Positions 19,177 to 29,715 of a stretch of 29,715 bases of DNA are shown here, piece by piece. Origin of the DNA: Theristus sp. LFF4_11 (Eukaryota; Nematoda; Chromadorea; Monhysterida; Xyalidae). The stretch spans positions 1-29,715 of the forward strand of contig JASANC010004215.1 of the NCBI GenBank assembly GCA_030248135.1. Reading direction: 5' to 3'. The translations under genes and the position numbers were made by a program. Every line of letters starts with the position of its first letter. The stretch's first letter is position 1. The notes beneath the pieces are model-generated. The model was given only the letters and a program-made list of their open reading frames with translations. It made no database searches and had not been told where the DNA came from.

Positions 19177-19900
19177 TATAGGTTGGGCCAAAAAACTACC
19201 GGTTTGAAATTCCTCTATCTCGCGTCTGGCTTGAGGCATGAGGCTGAAAATTGGCAGTTTGCATTGGGTAATATAATCTTTTTAAATAACTTTTCTTCAT
19301 TTATTGATTTTTTATATTTTTTGAAAAGAGAAAAAGTTCACTTTTTTACTGGAGGACGCTGTGCAACGAGTGCAACACAAGGTAAATGCCATTTGGTGTT
19401 GAGAACGTTTGAAACGACTGCAAACGACCGATAGGTTTGGGGCAAAAACACTTCAGACGATGTGCCCCCGTTTCAAGCATACACTTGGCTGCACAACAAA
19501 TTGCTCTTGAGCTTTCGAAATCGGAAGGATACCGTCACTGAAATCTGTGGTTCACACACTTAGCAACGGAACCCGATTCAGTTGAAAACTAACGTTCTTA
19601 AATCAAATAAACAAGTGAAGAAGTGCGGCCGCTTATCGAAGAATATTTAGTTGATTATTTGAACATTCATGGAGAGTCAAAAAGTTGAAATTTGAAATTT
19701 GAAATTTTCATTTTTTAGCAAACAAAGTACCAGAACAAACAATAAATGCAGAATAAAGTTTATTAAAAATTTTGGGGGAAATGCGAACCTCGGTTCTACA
19801 TACGTATATTACTATTATTTCCAAATTTTAGCTTCATTACATCAAACCAGACGCGACACATATACATAGAGCAATTTGAAATCCGGTGGTCCACCTTGTA
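19177..19900. mobile_element. MITE-like inverted-repeat element, second copy
   Basis: Left end TATAGGTTGGGCCAAAAAAC and onward CTACCGGTTTGAAATTCCTCTAT; the right end is the reverse complement of TACAAGGTGGACCACCGG and then GATTTCAAATTGCTCTAT. TA borders both sides. The ends recall mariner termini (TTAGGTTGG...), and the internal GTCTG..TGAGG phrase matches the copy at 13365. No transposase frame remains in the 724 bp. Confidence 0.65.
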
Positions 19901-19938
19901 CATGCTACATTTTGTGACTCAATCGCACACCACGGAAA

Positions 19939-20999
19939 CTATCTGACATAGCTAGCAACCGTGACCTGTTTTCCGGCTGTATAATCGTCGACCAATTTCA
20001 AATCTTGATCGCCGAGCAACTCATGAGCATCGTTATACGGTCGAATGTTGCACCTGATTGGTAGTGATTTCTGATGCGACTGCAAAATGCTGTCCAGTTG
20101 ATAGCCACGTCTGACACACATCAGATCAGTCTTCGACAAGCGCAACGCCGCACATAAATCCGTGCGCCCGTCGGCAACGTACACGACACGACTGTACCTG
20201 GTGCCGTGCGTACTGCGACGCTGCTTCATGAAGTCATGCACTGCACGCCCTTTGCACAGGTTCGCCACGCAGTGACACTGATGCTGCAATTGCAAACCAT
20301 GCGTGTTATAAAGATCGGTTGCTGGTGCATATCTGCAATTGAACAGCACAAGGTTACCTCTGTGTGGAACGGCTGAACGCGTATGGACTGTGTTGCTTGG
20401 TCGACATACGCTGCATTGGAGAGCACTTCATCGACGGCCGTGCGACATCCGTTGTGCTCGAGCAGCCAGTCAACGAAGAGCGCATTCGAGTCTGCGACCA
20501 CCAGCACGTCCGTGTGCAGGTCGAAACCAGCAGCATCCAACAGTTCGACCATGCCGTCCGCAAATGGCAGACGACAGAGCCACGAGCGAATTGCGTTCAC
20601 TGTGACACCCTGAACAAAGTTATATTGGAGATCTGCCGCGAACTCAACTGTAGAGACGACCCAAAATTACAGCTTTACACCAAGCTTCAGAAGCTCTTTC
20701 CAAACGCCCATTCATCAGTATTGTTGGCAAACACCAAAAACAAGCTCCACCAAGGATATGTCATACCTGTTCTCTGAGCACATCGAACAGCGCCTGCATG
20801 TACACCGTTCGACTGCACGTTTTCTCGTTGTACAGTTGCTGCAGATGGTCGGGCACCTCGGCAACCAGATCCTGCAGCTCAACGTCAGTGTTGCCGTCGA
20901 CGATCGTCAAATCAAAGTCCAACACCAACAGCTGACGCTGTTGACCGTGGCTCGAATGTTGTAACGACGAGGTCGACTTTGAGATTTTCTCTTCGATTT
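19939..20999 (-). CDS. HAD phosphatase of the PHOSPHO1/PHOSPHO2 family (start not found)
   Basis: Three exons, about 20999-20767 (5' limit uncertain), 20609-20358 and 20283-19939, join phase 0 to phase 0. From QRQLLVLDFDLT onward there are 256 residues, near the family's usual 240-270. HAD motif I is DFDLT (nucleophile and acid Asp); motif II is VVADSNALFVDW, matching the SDSN...F.DW of PHOSPHO2; a Cys-rich HQCHCVANLCKG matches the family's conserved NLCK region; and the acidic motif is VADGRTDLC where relatives have GDGxND, so both Asp remain but Gly and Asn are replaced. Relatives hydrolyse phosphoethanolamine/phosphocholine (PHOSPHO1) or pyridoxal phosphate (PHOSPHO2); which applies here is unknown. 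No in-frame ATG lies between the upstream TGA (21051-21049) and motif I, so an upstream exon is likely missing. Confidence 0.82.
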
Positions 21000-21289
21000 T
21001 TAGATAATCATGCGGATGCGCGAGCGAGCGAAGCGAGCGGACAGCGCATCACGCATTATATGGCTGAATATGGACCTGCGCGCGTTTTCAAAATTTAGTC
21101 GTTGTCCTGCAGCAACGAACATACATGCTGCAAACTTGATACTGTGCACACGAAGAGACCTGCCAAAGTTGCAAACTGTGCCGAAGAAAAATTTCCGCCA
21201 GACTTCTTTACGTACGTTCTAGACGCGAATTACCTATTCTGAAATCTTGGTTACTTATTCTTCTGTCTCCTTTTTTTTTCAGCTATGTC

Positions 21290-23790
21290 ATCAAGATGTG
21301 TTACCCCTTTCAATTTTTACCTGCGACATTTTGACAGTCAAACAAAAATGTTTCCTGGGGTAATTCCATCCGGAGATTTCGGAAATTGGGTTAATTTTTT
21401 ACCCAAACCTTGTTTTTGGGTAAAAATCGGGCATTTTTAAAAGTTCGCAGGGTTTTCACTGGGTTTTGAGTGTTCGCCCTTTCAATTTTTGTCTAAAGTT
21501 GTTTCAAAACCGAAAAAAATAGTTTCCTGGGGTAACTTCATCCGTAGATTTTGAAAATCCGATTACTTTTTTGCCCCGAACTTTTTTGGGACAAAAAATT
21601 GGGCATTTTCAAAATTTTGGAGGTTTTGACCTGGTTTCAAATGTCGCCCTTTCAATTTTTGTCTGAAAATGTTTCATGACCGAACAAAAAAAATTCCTGG
21701 GGTAATTTCAGCTGTAGATGTTGAAAATCCGGTTACTTTTTTTGCCCCGACCCTTTTTGGGCAAAAATTGGGCAATTTTTGTCTAAAGTTGTTTCATAAC
21801 CGAACAAAATAGTTTCCTGGGGTAATTTCATCCGTAGATTTTAAAAATTCAATTACTTTTTTGCCACGACCCTTTTTTGGGCAAAAAATTGGGCATTTTC
21901 AAAATTTCGGAGGTTTTGACCTATTTTCAAATGTCGCCCTTTCAATTTTTGTCTGTAATTGTTTCGTAGTCGAAAAAAAAATCCTGGGGTAATTTCAGCT
22001 GTAGATTTTGAAAGTCCGGTTACTTTTTTGCCCCGACCCTTTTTGGGCAAAAATTGGGCAATTTTTGTCTAAAGTTGTTTCATAACCGAACAAAATAGTT
22101 TCCTGGGGTAATTTCATCCGTAGATTTTAAAAATTCAATTACTTTTTTGCCACGACCTTTTTTGGGCAAAAAATTGGGCATTTTCAAAAGTTCAAAGGTT
22201 TTGACCTGGTTTCAAATATCGCCCTTTCAATTTTTGTTTAAAATTGTTTCATGCCGAACAAAAAAGTTTCCTGGGGTAATTTCGGCTGTAGATGTTGAAA
22301 ATCCGGTTACTTTTTTGCCCCGACCCTTTTTGGGCAAAAATTGGGCAATTTTTGTCTAAAGTTGTTTCATAACCGAACAAAATAGTTTCCTGGGGTAATT
22401 TCATCCGTAGATTTTAAAAATTCAATTACTTTTTTGCCACGACCTTTTTTGGGCAAAAAATTGGGCATTTTCAAAAGTTCAAAGGTTTTGACCTGGTTTC
22501 AAATGTCGCCCTTTCAATTTTTGTTTTTTGTTTAAAATTGTTTCATGACCGAACAAAAAAGTTTCCTGGGGTAATTTCAGCTGTAGATGTTGAAAATCCG
22601 GTTACTTTTTTGCCCAACCCTTTTTGGGTTAAAAATTGGGCAATTTTTGTCTAACGTTGTTTTATAACCGAACAAAATAGTTTCCTGGGGTAATTTCATC
22701 CGTAGATTTTGAAAATTTAATTACTTTTTTGCCACGACTTTTTTTGGGGCAAAAAATTGGGCATTTTCAAAATTTCGGAGGTTTTGACCTGGTTTCAAAT
22801 GTCGCCCTTTCAATTTTTGTCTGTAATTGTTTCGTAGTCGAAAAAAAGTTTCCTGGGGTAATTTCAGCTGTAGATTTTGAAAGTCCGGTTACTTTTTTGC
22901 CCCGACCCTTTTTGGGCAAAAATGGGCAATTTTTGTCTAAAGTTGTTTCATAACCGAACAAAATAGTTTCCTGGGGTAATTTCATCCGTAGATTTTGAAA
23001 ATTCAACTACTTTTTTGCCACGGCCTTTTTTGGGCAAAAAATTGGGCATTTTCAAATTTTCGAAGGTTTTGACCTGGTTTCAAATGTCGCCCTTTCAATT
23101 TTTGTCTGAAATTGTTTCATGACCGAACAAAAAAATTTCCTGGGGTAATTTCAGCTGTAGATTTTGAAAGTCCGGTTACTTTTTTGCCCCGACCCTTTTT
23201 GGGCAAAAATGGGCAATTTTTGTCTAAAGTTGTTTCATAACCGAACAAAATAGTTTCCTGGGGTAATTTCATCCGTAGATTTTGAAAATTCAACTACTTT
23301 TTTGCCACGGCCTTTTTTTGGGCAAAAAAATTGGGCATTTTCAAATTTTCGAAGGTTTTGACCTGGTTTCAAATGTCGCCCTTTCAATTTTTGTCTGAAA
23401 TTGTTTCGTAACCGAAAAAAAGTTTCCTGGGGTAATTTCAGCTGTAGATTTTGAAAGTCCGGTTACTTTTTTGCCCCGACCCTTTTTGGGCAAAAAATGG
23501 GCAATTTTTGTCTAAAGTTGTTTTATAACCGAACAAAATAGTTTCCTGGGGTAATTTCATTCGTAGGTTTTGAAAATTTCATCCGTAGATTTTAAAAATT
23601 CAATTACTTTTTTGCCACGATCCTTTTTTGGGCAAAAAATGGGCATTTTCAAAATTTCGAAGGTTTTAACCTGGTTTCAAATGTCGCCCTTTCAATTTTT
23701 GTCTGAAATTCAAATTTCACCTTCGAAACTTTTGCAGTCGAACAAAAACGTTTCTCACGATAGTTTCATTCGTAGATTCTGAAATTTTAG
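21290..23790 (+). repeat. Tandem satellite, about 288-bp dimeric unit
   Basis: The phrase TTTCCTGGGGTAATTTCATC recurs near 21812, 22098, 22385, 22680, 22966, 23252 and 23541, a spacing of 286-295 bp. Each unit has two related halves, one with TTGCCACGAC and a GACCTGGTTTCAAATGTCGC tail (about 165 bp) and one with TTGCCCCGACCC and no tail (about 122 bp). The edges (21290-21800 and after 23570) are more diverged and partly monomeric. Long open frames within it arise from low stop density in the repeat, not from genes. Confidence 0.93.
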
Positions 23791-24247
23791 TTAAATTTTT
23801 TCCCCGACCCTTTCAGACACAGCGCATTAAAACCCCTGGCCTACACCAACAGGACGAATACAATGCGTAGCAACCCTCAAATTCAAGGACATAATTAGTT
23901 GAAACAAACAAAATTATAAAAACGGCAAATTCGTAACCAAAGTCGTGACGAATCAGCCGTGGAAACTGGCGAAATCGGTCCAAAAACAAAACAAACAGGA
24001 GACCTGTGGAGTCCAACGTAATTCAATGCGCTGATCAGGGATTTTGGCTTAGATTTCTTAAAGGAGCACAGTTTTAGATACTGAATCGTGACGATTTCGG
24101 GTAAATCGGCCGTGGAAGCTGACGGGCGACATCTCTCAAAAACGAAAAATGAAATCAGTGCGCTGTAAGCCGAATGGGAAGTTCGGAAGAATATATGCCC
24201 AACGCATTCTGAATTTTGTCCGATTTTGGGAATTATGTAAAAGTCAG
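23791..24247. other. Spacer between satellite and TIR element
   Basis: No gene. A phrase GTGACGA(A/T)...CCGTGGAA(A/G)CTGGCG occurs near 23945 and again near 24089, a diverged duplication of about 60 bases. Otherwise I see nothing. Confidence 0.45.
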
Positions 24248-25506
24248 AATATTATCTAAAAATGCGGAGGACGCATATAAAAGGAGGAATATGGCTTTGT
24301 GTAAGCAGTGAGAAACTTTTTTGCTTCACAACTATTTTCAAGTTTCTGATGTGGTACACACGGATACAAGTACATAAGAGCCATATTTTTGCGCCGTTTA
24401 TTTATTATTTCGGTTGCACATGGTAGCCCTCTTATTTTTTGACAAACGAAACTATTACATTCGATGAATTTCGAGCAAATAGTAACATAAAACTACCAAA
24501 TTGAAGATTACATCTTCGATCACTGACACTGCTTTGCCATGGACAAAGCGTTGCGGAGATGCATGCATTGGCGAAGGCAATGTTCTCTTCTTGTGGCGAA
24601 GGCAATGTCCCCTTTTCGTGGCGAACGCAATGGCTCACGGAACATACGGTTCAGCCAATATCCACACTCCTCCTACAACAATCTACAGGACTTTGGTACC
24701 TTCGGGTTTCTGGAACTGGGGGAGGAGGGTGAAAATCAACGGAAGACAATACTTTTTTGTCACTGGTATGTACCTACATAGCTGTGCGTACGTCATCAAC
24801 AATAAAGCTTATGTGCTTATCTGCAGCAACGCTTTGAAGTCTCTGAATTAGGTTGAATGATTTGAAACGAATGATTGGTGATTTGTTTGGTTTGGCAATC
24901 TGGTTTGGTTTTGGTGTTCTTTTTCTGAGTATTTGAAAAATTCTGCGGTAAAACGATGCAATTGGCAATTGCAATTCTGCGCATCGTTGAGAAATGATGC
25001 TCAGAGCGAAAAAAATGACATTAAACAAGCACAAAAACCATTTTTGTCGTGTTTTTGAAATTTGCAGAAACCAAATTTCATTTGCAGAAATTTTTTACCA
25101 AATTTCTGCAAATTGGAGAACCGACTTTTTGAAAAAAACCTAGGTCTGTCCCGTGAGTCGTTGCCTTTGCCACAAAATGAGACCTTGCGTTCCCTAATGC
25201 CTCTGCGATACACTTTGTCCTGGGCAAACCAGTATCAGCGATCTGAAGTCTGATCGTTATTTTAGTGGTTTTAGTGGTCGCTAAATGCCTGAAATACCGC
25301 AAATGTTGAAGTTTTAATTGTCTACAAAGTACATGTGCAACCGAAATAGTGAATAAACGGCGCAAAAATATGGCTCTTATGTACTTGTATCCGTGTGTAC
25401 CACATCAGAAACTTGAAAATAGTTGTGAAGCAAAAAAGTTTCTCACTGCTTACACAAAGCCATATTCCTCCTTTTATATGCGTCCTCCGCATTTTTAGAT
25501 AATATT
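24248..25506. mobile_element. 1.26-kb element with 174-bp terminal inverted repeats
   Basis: Positions 24248-24421 and 25333-25506 are near-perfect reverse complements, starting AATATTATCTAAAAATGCGG. A second, weaker inverted pair lies further in (about 24504-24645 against 25140-25255, with TTTGCC(C/A)(A/T)GGACAAAG shared), so the whole unit can fold back. No transposase frame is present. The palindromic AATATT at the border prevents a clear call of the target duplication. It is a non-autonomous TIR or foldback element. Confidence 0.85.
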
Positions 25507-26473
25507 GTTTTCCAGTCAAAACAACAAATCAGGTTCGACTACAAAAGACCGCCCAGTTTTATGGACAAATGCAGCCTCATATTTTCCAAGAAACAAGATA
25601 CCATGAACTGACGTAAACAAAACGCACACGAACAACAATTAAAATTATTGAAAAAGAGAAGAAGCTTCTTGCCTGATATGAATGGCTGAAGGTGGTGTGC
25701 TTTGGCGCAACAGTGAACAACAGCTGACCACAAAGCAAACGTGGGCTGTTTGTTTTCGTTGTTATTGAGTTACATCTGAGAGAGCATAGATGAATGAAGA
25801 CCTATGGATGGATGCTCACGCATGGTGAAAAACTTGTTTACTTACAATTACGCTCTCTTGAGCATTGATCAAGACAAATCAACCCAATAAGCTCACGCAT
25901 GTTGCACATGACGACGCAAATTAAGCGAAACAAAACGCACACATGAATTCGTGTTTACCGCACGTGAGTTAGTGTGTATGCTTAACTAGATCTCAGGCCA
26001 AACTTGGGCAACATGGGATCGCGGTTTCAAAATGCTTTTGGGTTTGCATAACAGGCTAAAGCCTTTCGCTGTTAAAAAAATAAACTAAAAATAACAACTC
26101 TTTGTTGAAGAACGACCCAAAATCAAGTGATACGGCACAGAAGACATGATAAAGATCTAATTATTCACAGTTTACAAAAAAACTAAAATGGTGCTTGATG
26201 GAAAAACAAACAAAACGAGCTTCTTAACCTTCCGAAATTCGGGTGTTGATTAAGATAGGAAACTGAAGCTGTGGTGAATAGTGTTTCATAAATTATATTT
26301 TTCTCAGGGTAAGGTACGCTAACATACACTCACATGCAACACATGCAACTTTTTTCAGTATTACCACATTCATGAAATAAATCAATTACCTGCGGTCACT
26401 ACTGTTAACGAATTTAACGTTAAACAAGATTAAGTTCAATTGATGAATGTCAAGTTAAAACTTTGATTTAAAA
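25507..26473. other. Spacer between inverted-repeat elements
   Basis: No gene or clear repeat. The phrase GCTCACGCATG occurs twice (about 25814 and 25890). Short open frames on the minus strand near 25540-25730 show no family resemblance. Confidence 0.45.
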
Positions 26474-29400
26474 CGTGTTGCCCATAAGGGCGGTACAGGT
26501 GCGGTACAAGCCCCGGCCCATCGCTAAATTTTGATATTTCGAGTTTTTGTGCCCAAACCAACCTACTAAGGGTACTTATTACGCATACCAATTTTTAGCC
26601 CAAAACTCCAACCCTAGGGCTCACTACAGGCAAATTTAGATTTTGGCCGATTTTTGGTCAATTTTTGGCTTTTGTCAGAAAAACATTTTTTTGGGGTTTT
26701 GGGGGGTTCAAATCAAAAATCCAACTTTACCACGTTGTTCAGCGCATTTTTCTGGGTATGTACCGTATTTTTCAGACCTTGCACTCAAAAGTCAGTTTTA
26801 GCCCGAAAGTCACAAGTTTTTCAACACAAATTCGCTCATAACCCTCAGGACCACAGGATCTGGAAAATTTCAGTAGTGCCAAAAGATAGCCCAAATTCTC
26901 CGCTACAACATGCAAAAAAAATTTCCGGGGGCAATAACTTTATACGGATGTAACAAAACAACTTTTGTCGTCGACCCCCCATGAAAAACGCGAAATATAC
27001 AGTTTTTCAAGCAATTGCGTTGAAATAGTGCGTAGAAATGCCAATAATAAAACTGATACTAATGTTTTCGGATACGTAGAATCCAATGGTAATAACTATT
27101 TACTATTAACTTGTTGCAAATACGCTTATTTTGCGACTATTACATGCATAATAACTGTTCATGTCTTGACAAGACATTGTTATAAATCTTTTTAACCGGC
27201 CAGCTTTGCCAAAAAATGCGAACATGAAAACTGGGATAACGGTTTTCGAATACGTGGAGTTCAATGGTGGTTACCATTTTCTATTATTTTGCTTTGAATA
27301 GCTGCATTTTACTGCATTTAAGATCGGTTTTTTCAGAATACTGACCAGTTAAGAATTGAAAAGTTTTTGAAAAAGCACAGTTTTTGAAAAATTCTCAAAT
27401 TTTGACGAAGTTAGCACCAATCAAACCGCCTTAATGCGCTGAGTTCGAAAATTATATTTATTTTTTAATTTGACTTGGTTTTATGTTTTAAAAAACAAAT
27501 AAACCTTTTTTGGGGGGACCGTTAGAAAAATAGCTCTAACTCGCCTCTGCGTTTAGCTATTAACAAAATTCAAAAAGCAATCGATTTCGCTTGTGCGCGC
27601 GCACATTTATTATGTTAACATCAATATACAAAAAAAATGCTGTTTTATGTTTTGAATTTAAGAAAAACTAAAAAAAGTTTGTGGTTTTTGCCATGTTTAG
27701 GCACTTTTAAAGCGGATGCAAAGTAGGGTTGCTAAGCGATTCTGAAAGCCCTTGAAAAATGCTACAAGTATGCGAAAAAGAAAAAAAATCGATTTCCCTT
27801 TAAGAAGTAACGAAGCATTACAATATCGGTCGCGCGCATACATAAAGGGTATTTCCCAGTATGTCGACAAATTGTGGAGCAGCGGAGACAAAAACCAAAA
27901 ACGGGTATCAGGGTAACTTTTTGCGCTTAATCCGAAAAAAGTAAGTGTCGTTGCGAAATTTTGCGACAGTAACCCAATATTTGCGATTTTTAGTTTTTTG
28001 GCTCTTTTTTGGAGTGTTTCCAATCCGTGTGGTGTTATACTTGAACTAATCAAGCCAAATTTGGTATCAATCGGCTCCTTTTGATTATGCAAACAATTTC
28101 CATTTAGATACCGCAACTATATCGTGATTACGGTAACCCGCAGAGCACGATATTTACCATTTTTAAACATTTTTAGACCGAAAGTGACATTTTTTATCCC
28201 TGTGGTGTTCTAGTTGTTCCAATTGAATCAAATTTGTGTCAGTCAGTTATTTTTTTCAACGACACTTACTTTTTTCGGATTCAGCGCAAAAAGTTGCCCT
28301 GATACCCGTTTTTGGTTTTTGTCTCCGCTGCTCCACAATTTGTCGACATACTGGGAAATACCCTTTATGTATGCGCGCGACCGATATTGTGATGCTTCGT
28401 TACTTCTTAAAGGGCACTCGATTTTTTTTATTTTTTGCATACTTGTAGCATTTTTTATGGGCTTTCAGAATCACTTAGCAACCCTACTCCGCATTCCCTT
28501 TAAAAGTGCCTAAACACAGCAAAAACCACAAACTCTTTTAGTTTTCCTTAAATTTAGAGCATAAAACAGCATTTTTTGTAGAATAATGTTAACATAAAAA
28601 ATATGCGTGAACACAAGAGAAATCGATTGGTTTTTGAATTTTGTTAATAGTTATGTTAATAGTTAATGCAGAGGCGAGTTAGAGCCATTTTTCTAAATAT
28701 AGGTCCCCAAAAAACGGTTTTTCCGTTTTTTAAAACATAAAACCGCGTCAAATTAAAAATAATAATGATTTTCGAACTCAGCGCATCAAGGCGGTTTGAT
28801 TGGTGCTAATTTCGTCAAAATTTGAGAATTTTTTAAAAACTGTGCCTAAGGGGGGTCGGTATTCTGAAAAAGCCGATCTTAAATGCAGTAAAATGCAGCT
28901 ATTCAAAGCAAAAAAATAGAAAATGGTAACCACCATTGAACTCCACGTATTCGAAAACTGTTATCCCAGTTTTCATGTTCGCATTTTTTGGCAAAGCTGG
29001 CCGGTTAAAAAGATTTATAACAATGTCTTGTCAAGACATGAACAGTTATTATGCATGTAATAGTCGCAAAATAAGCGTATTTGCAACAAGTTAATAGTAA
29101 ATAGTTATTACCATTGGATTCTACGTATCCGAAAACATTAGTATCAGTTTTATTATTGGCATTTCTACGCACATTTTCAACGCAATTGCTTGAAAAACTG
29201 TATATTTCGCGTTTTTCATAGGGGGTCGACGACAAAAGTTGCTTTGTTACATCCTTATAAAGTTATTGCCCCCGGAAATTTTTTTTGCGTGTTGTAGCGG
29301 AGAATTTGGGCTATCTTTTGGCACTACTGAAATTTTTCAGATCCTGTGGTCCTGAGGGTTATGAGCGAATTTGTGTTGAAAAACTTGTGACTTCCGGGCT

Positions 29401-29715
29401 AAAACTGACTTTTGAGTGCAAGGTCTGAAAAATACGGTACATACCCAGAAAAATGCGCTGAACAACGTGGTAAAGTTGGATTTTTGATTTGAACCCCCCA
29501 AAACCCAAAAAAATTGTTTTTCTGACAAAAGCCAAAAATTGACCAAAAATCGGCCAAAATCTAAATTTGCCTGTAGTGAGCCCTAGGGTTGGAGTTTTGG
29601 GCTAAAAATTGGTATGCGTAATAAGTACCCTTAGTAGGTTGGTTTGGGCACAAAAACTCGAAATATCAAAATTTAGCGATGGGCCGCGACCTGTACCGCC
29701 CTTATGGGCAACACG
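26474..29715. repeat. 3.2-kb near-perfect inverted repeat (arms about 1.47 kb)
   Basis: The left arm (26474-27953) and right arm (28257-29715) are reverse complements with scattered substitutions and small indels, around a spacer of about 300 bp. The left end CGTGTTGCCCATAAGGGCGG is mirrored exactly by the last 20 bases of the window. Each arm carries the same open stretch (26965-27195 and 29005-29235) differing at two residues, but it starts with TTG, has no recognisable domain and is most likely incidental. It is probably a foldback/long-TIR transposon or an inverted duplication of one element. Any transcript through it would form long double-stranded RNA. Confidence 0.9.

Noticed and set aside
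19177..19900. Intact mariner transposon
   Set aside because: Only the ends resemble mariner termini; no transposase frame or D,D34D residues remain.
21853..23006. Repeated open frames with MPRPFLGK-like or MPKKGRGKKV-like translations
   Set aside because: They repeat with the satellite unit on both strands and match nothing; they are a by-product of the repeat sequence.
21290..23790. CRISPR array
   Set aside because: Units are about 288 bp with internal homology and no unique spacers, and the genome is eukaryotic.
26965..29235. The 76-codon frame present in both arms of the palindrome as a conserved gene
   Set aside because: It begins at a TTG, has no domain, and its conservation is explained by the overall identity of the two arms.

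Overview
The window is eukaryotic and looks like a repeat-rich invertebrate animal genome. The four genes I can assemble are split by short introns (mostly about 55-150 bp, with GT-AG borders and matching phases), and two encode animal-type products: a noggin/Trunk-like cystine-knot factor and a PHOSPHO1/2-like phosphatase. The remainder is almost entirely transposon and satellite DNA. Nothing fixes the phylum; a nematode or another small-intron invertebrate is possible, but that is a guess.

Layout. Positions 1-2377 hold no recognisable gene, only small repeats and a decayed tRNA-like sequence. A complete, apparently very young LTR retrotransposon occupies 2378-8447. Its two 408-bp LTRs read as identical, and it has a primer-binding site, a polypurine tract and flanking GGAG copies. 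It encodes one 874-residue protein and no reverse transcriptase. That protein joins Gag, a zinc knuckle and an aspartic protease directly to what looks like the GPY/F tail of an integrase, then ends in a second zinc knuckle. A non-autonomous Helitron follows (8699-10519), and then a 70-bp palindromic element.

The gene island runs from about 10.9 to 21.0 kb. It holds a minus-strand noggin/Trunk-like secreted factor (10890-13290, 5' end not found), a divergent pair of secreted six-kelch-repeat paralogues (minus 15324-16885, plus 17225-18653) sharing a 339-bp upstream region, and a minus-strand HAD phosphatase (19939 to about 21.0 kb). Inverted-repeat (MITE-like) elements sit inside introns and between the genes.

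From 21.29 to 23.79 kb there is a tandem satellite of about 288-bp units, each built from two related halves. Then come a long-TIR element (24248-25506) and a 3.2-kb near-palindrome (26474-29715) whose right arm ends exactly at the last base of the window.

The cellular genes do not form an obvious pathway. The notable points are the reduced but apparently mobile LTR element, the processed noggin/Trunk-like factor, and the disulfide-rich secreted kelch pair, one member of which probably has a GC-AG intron.
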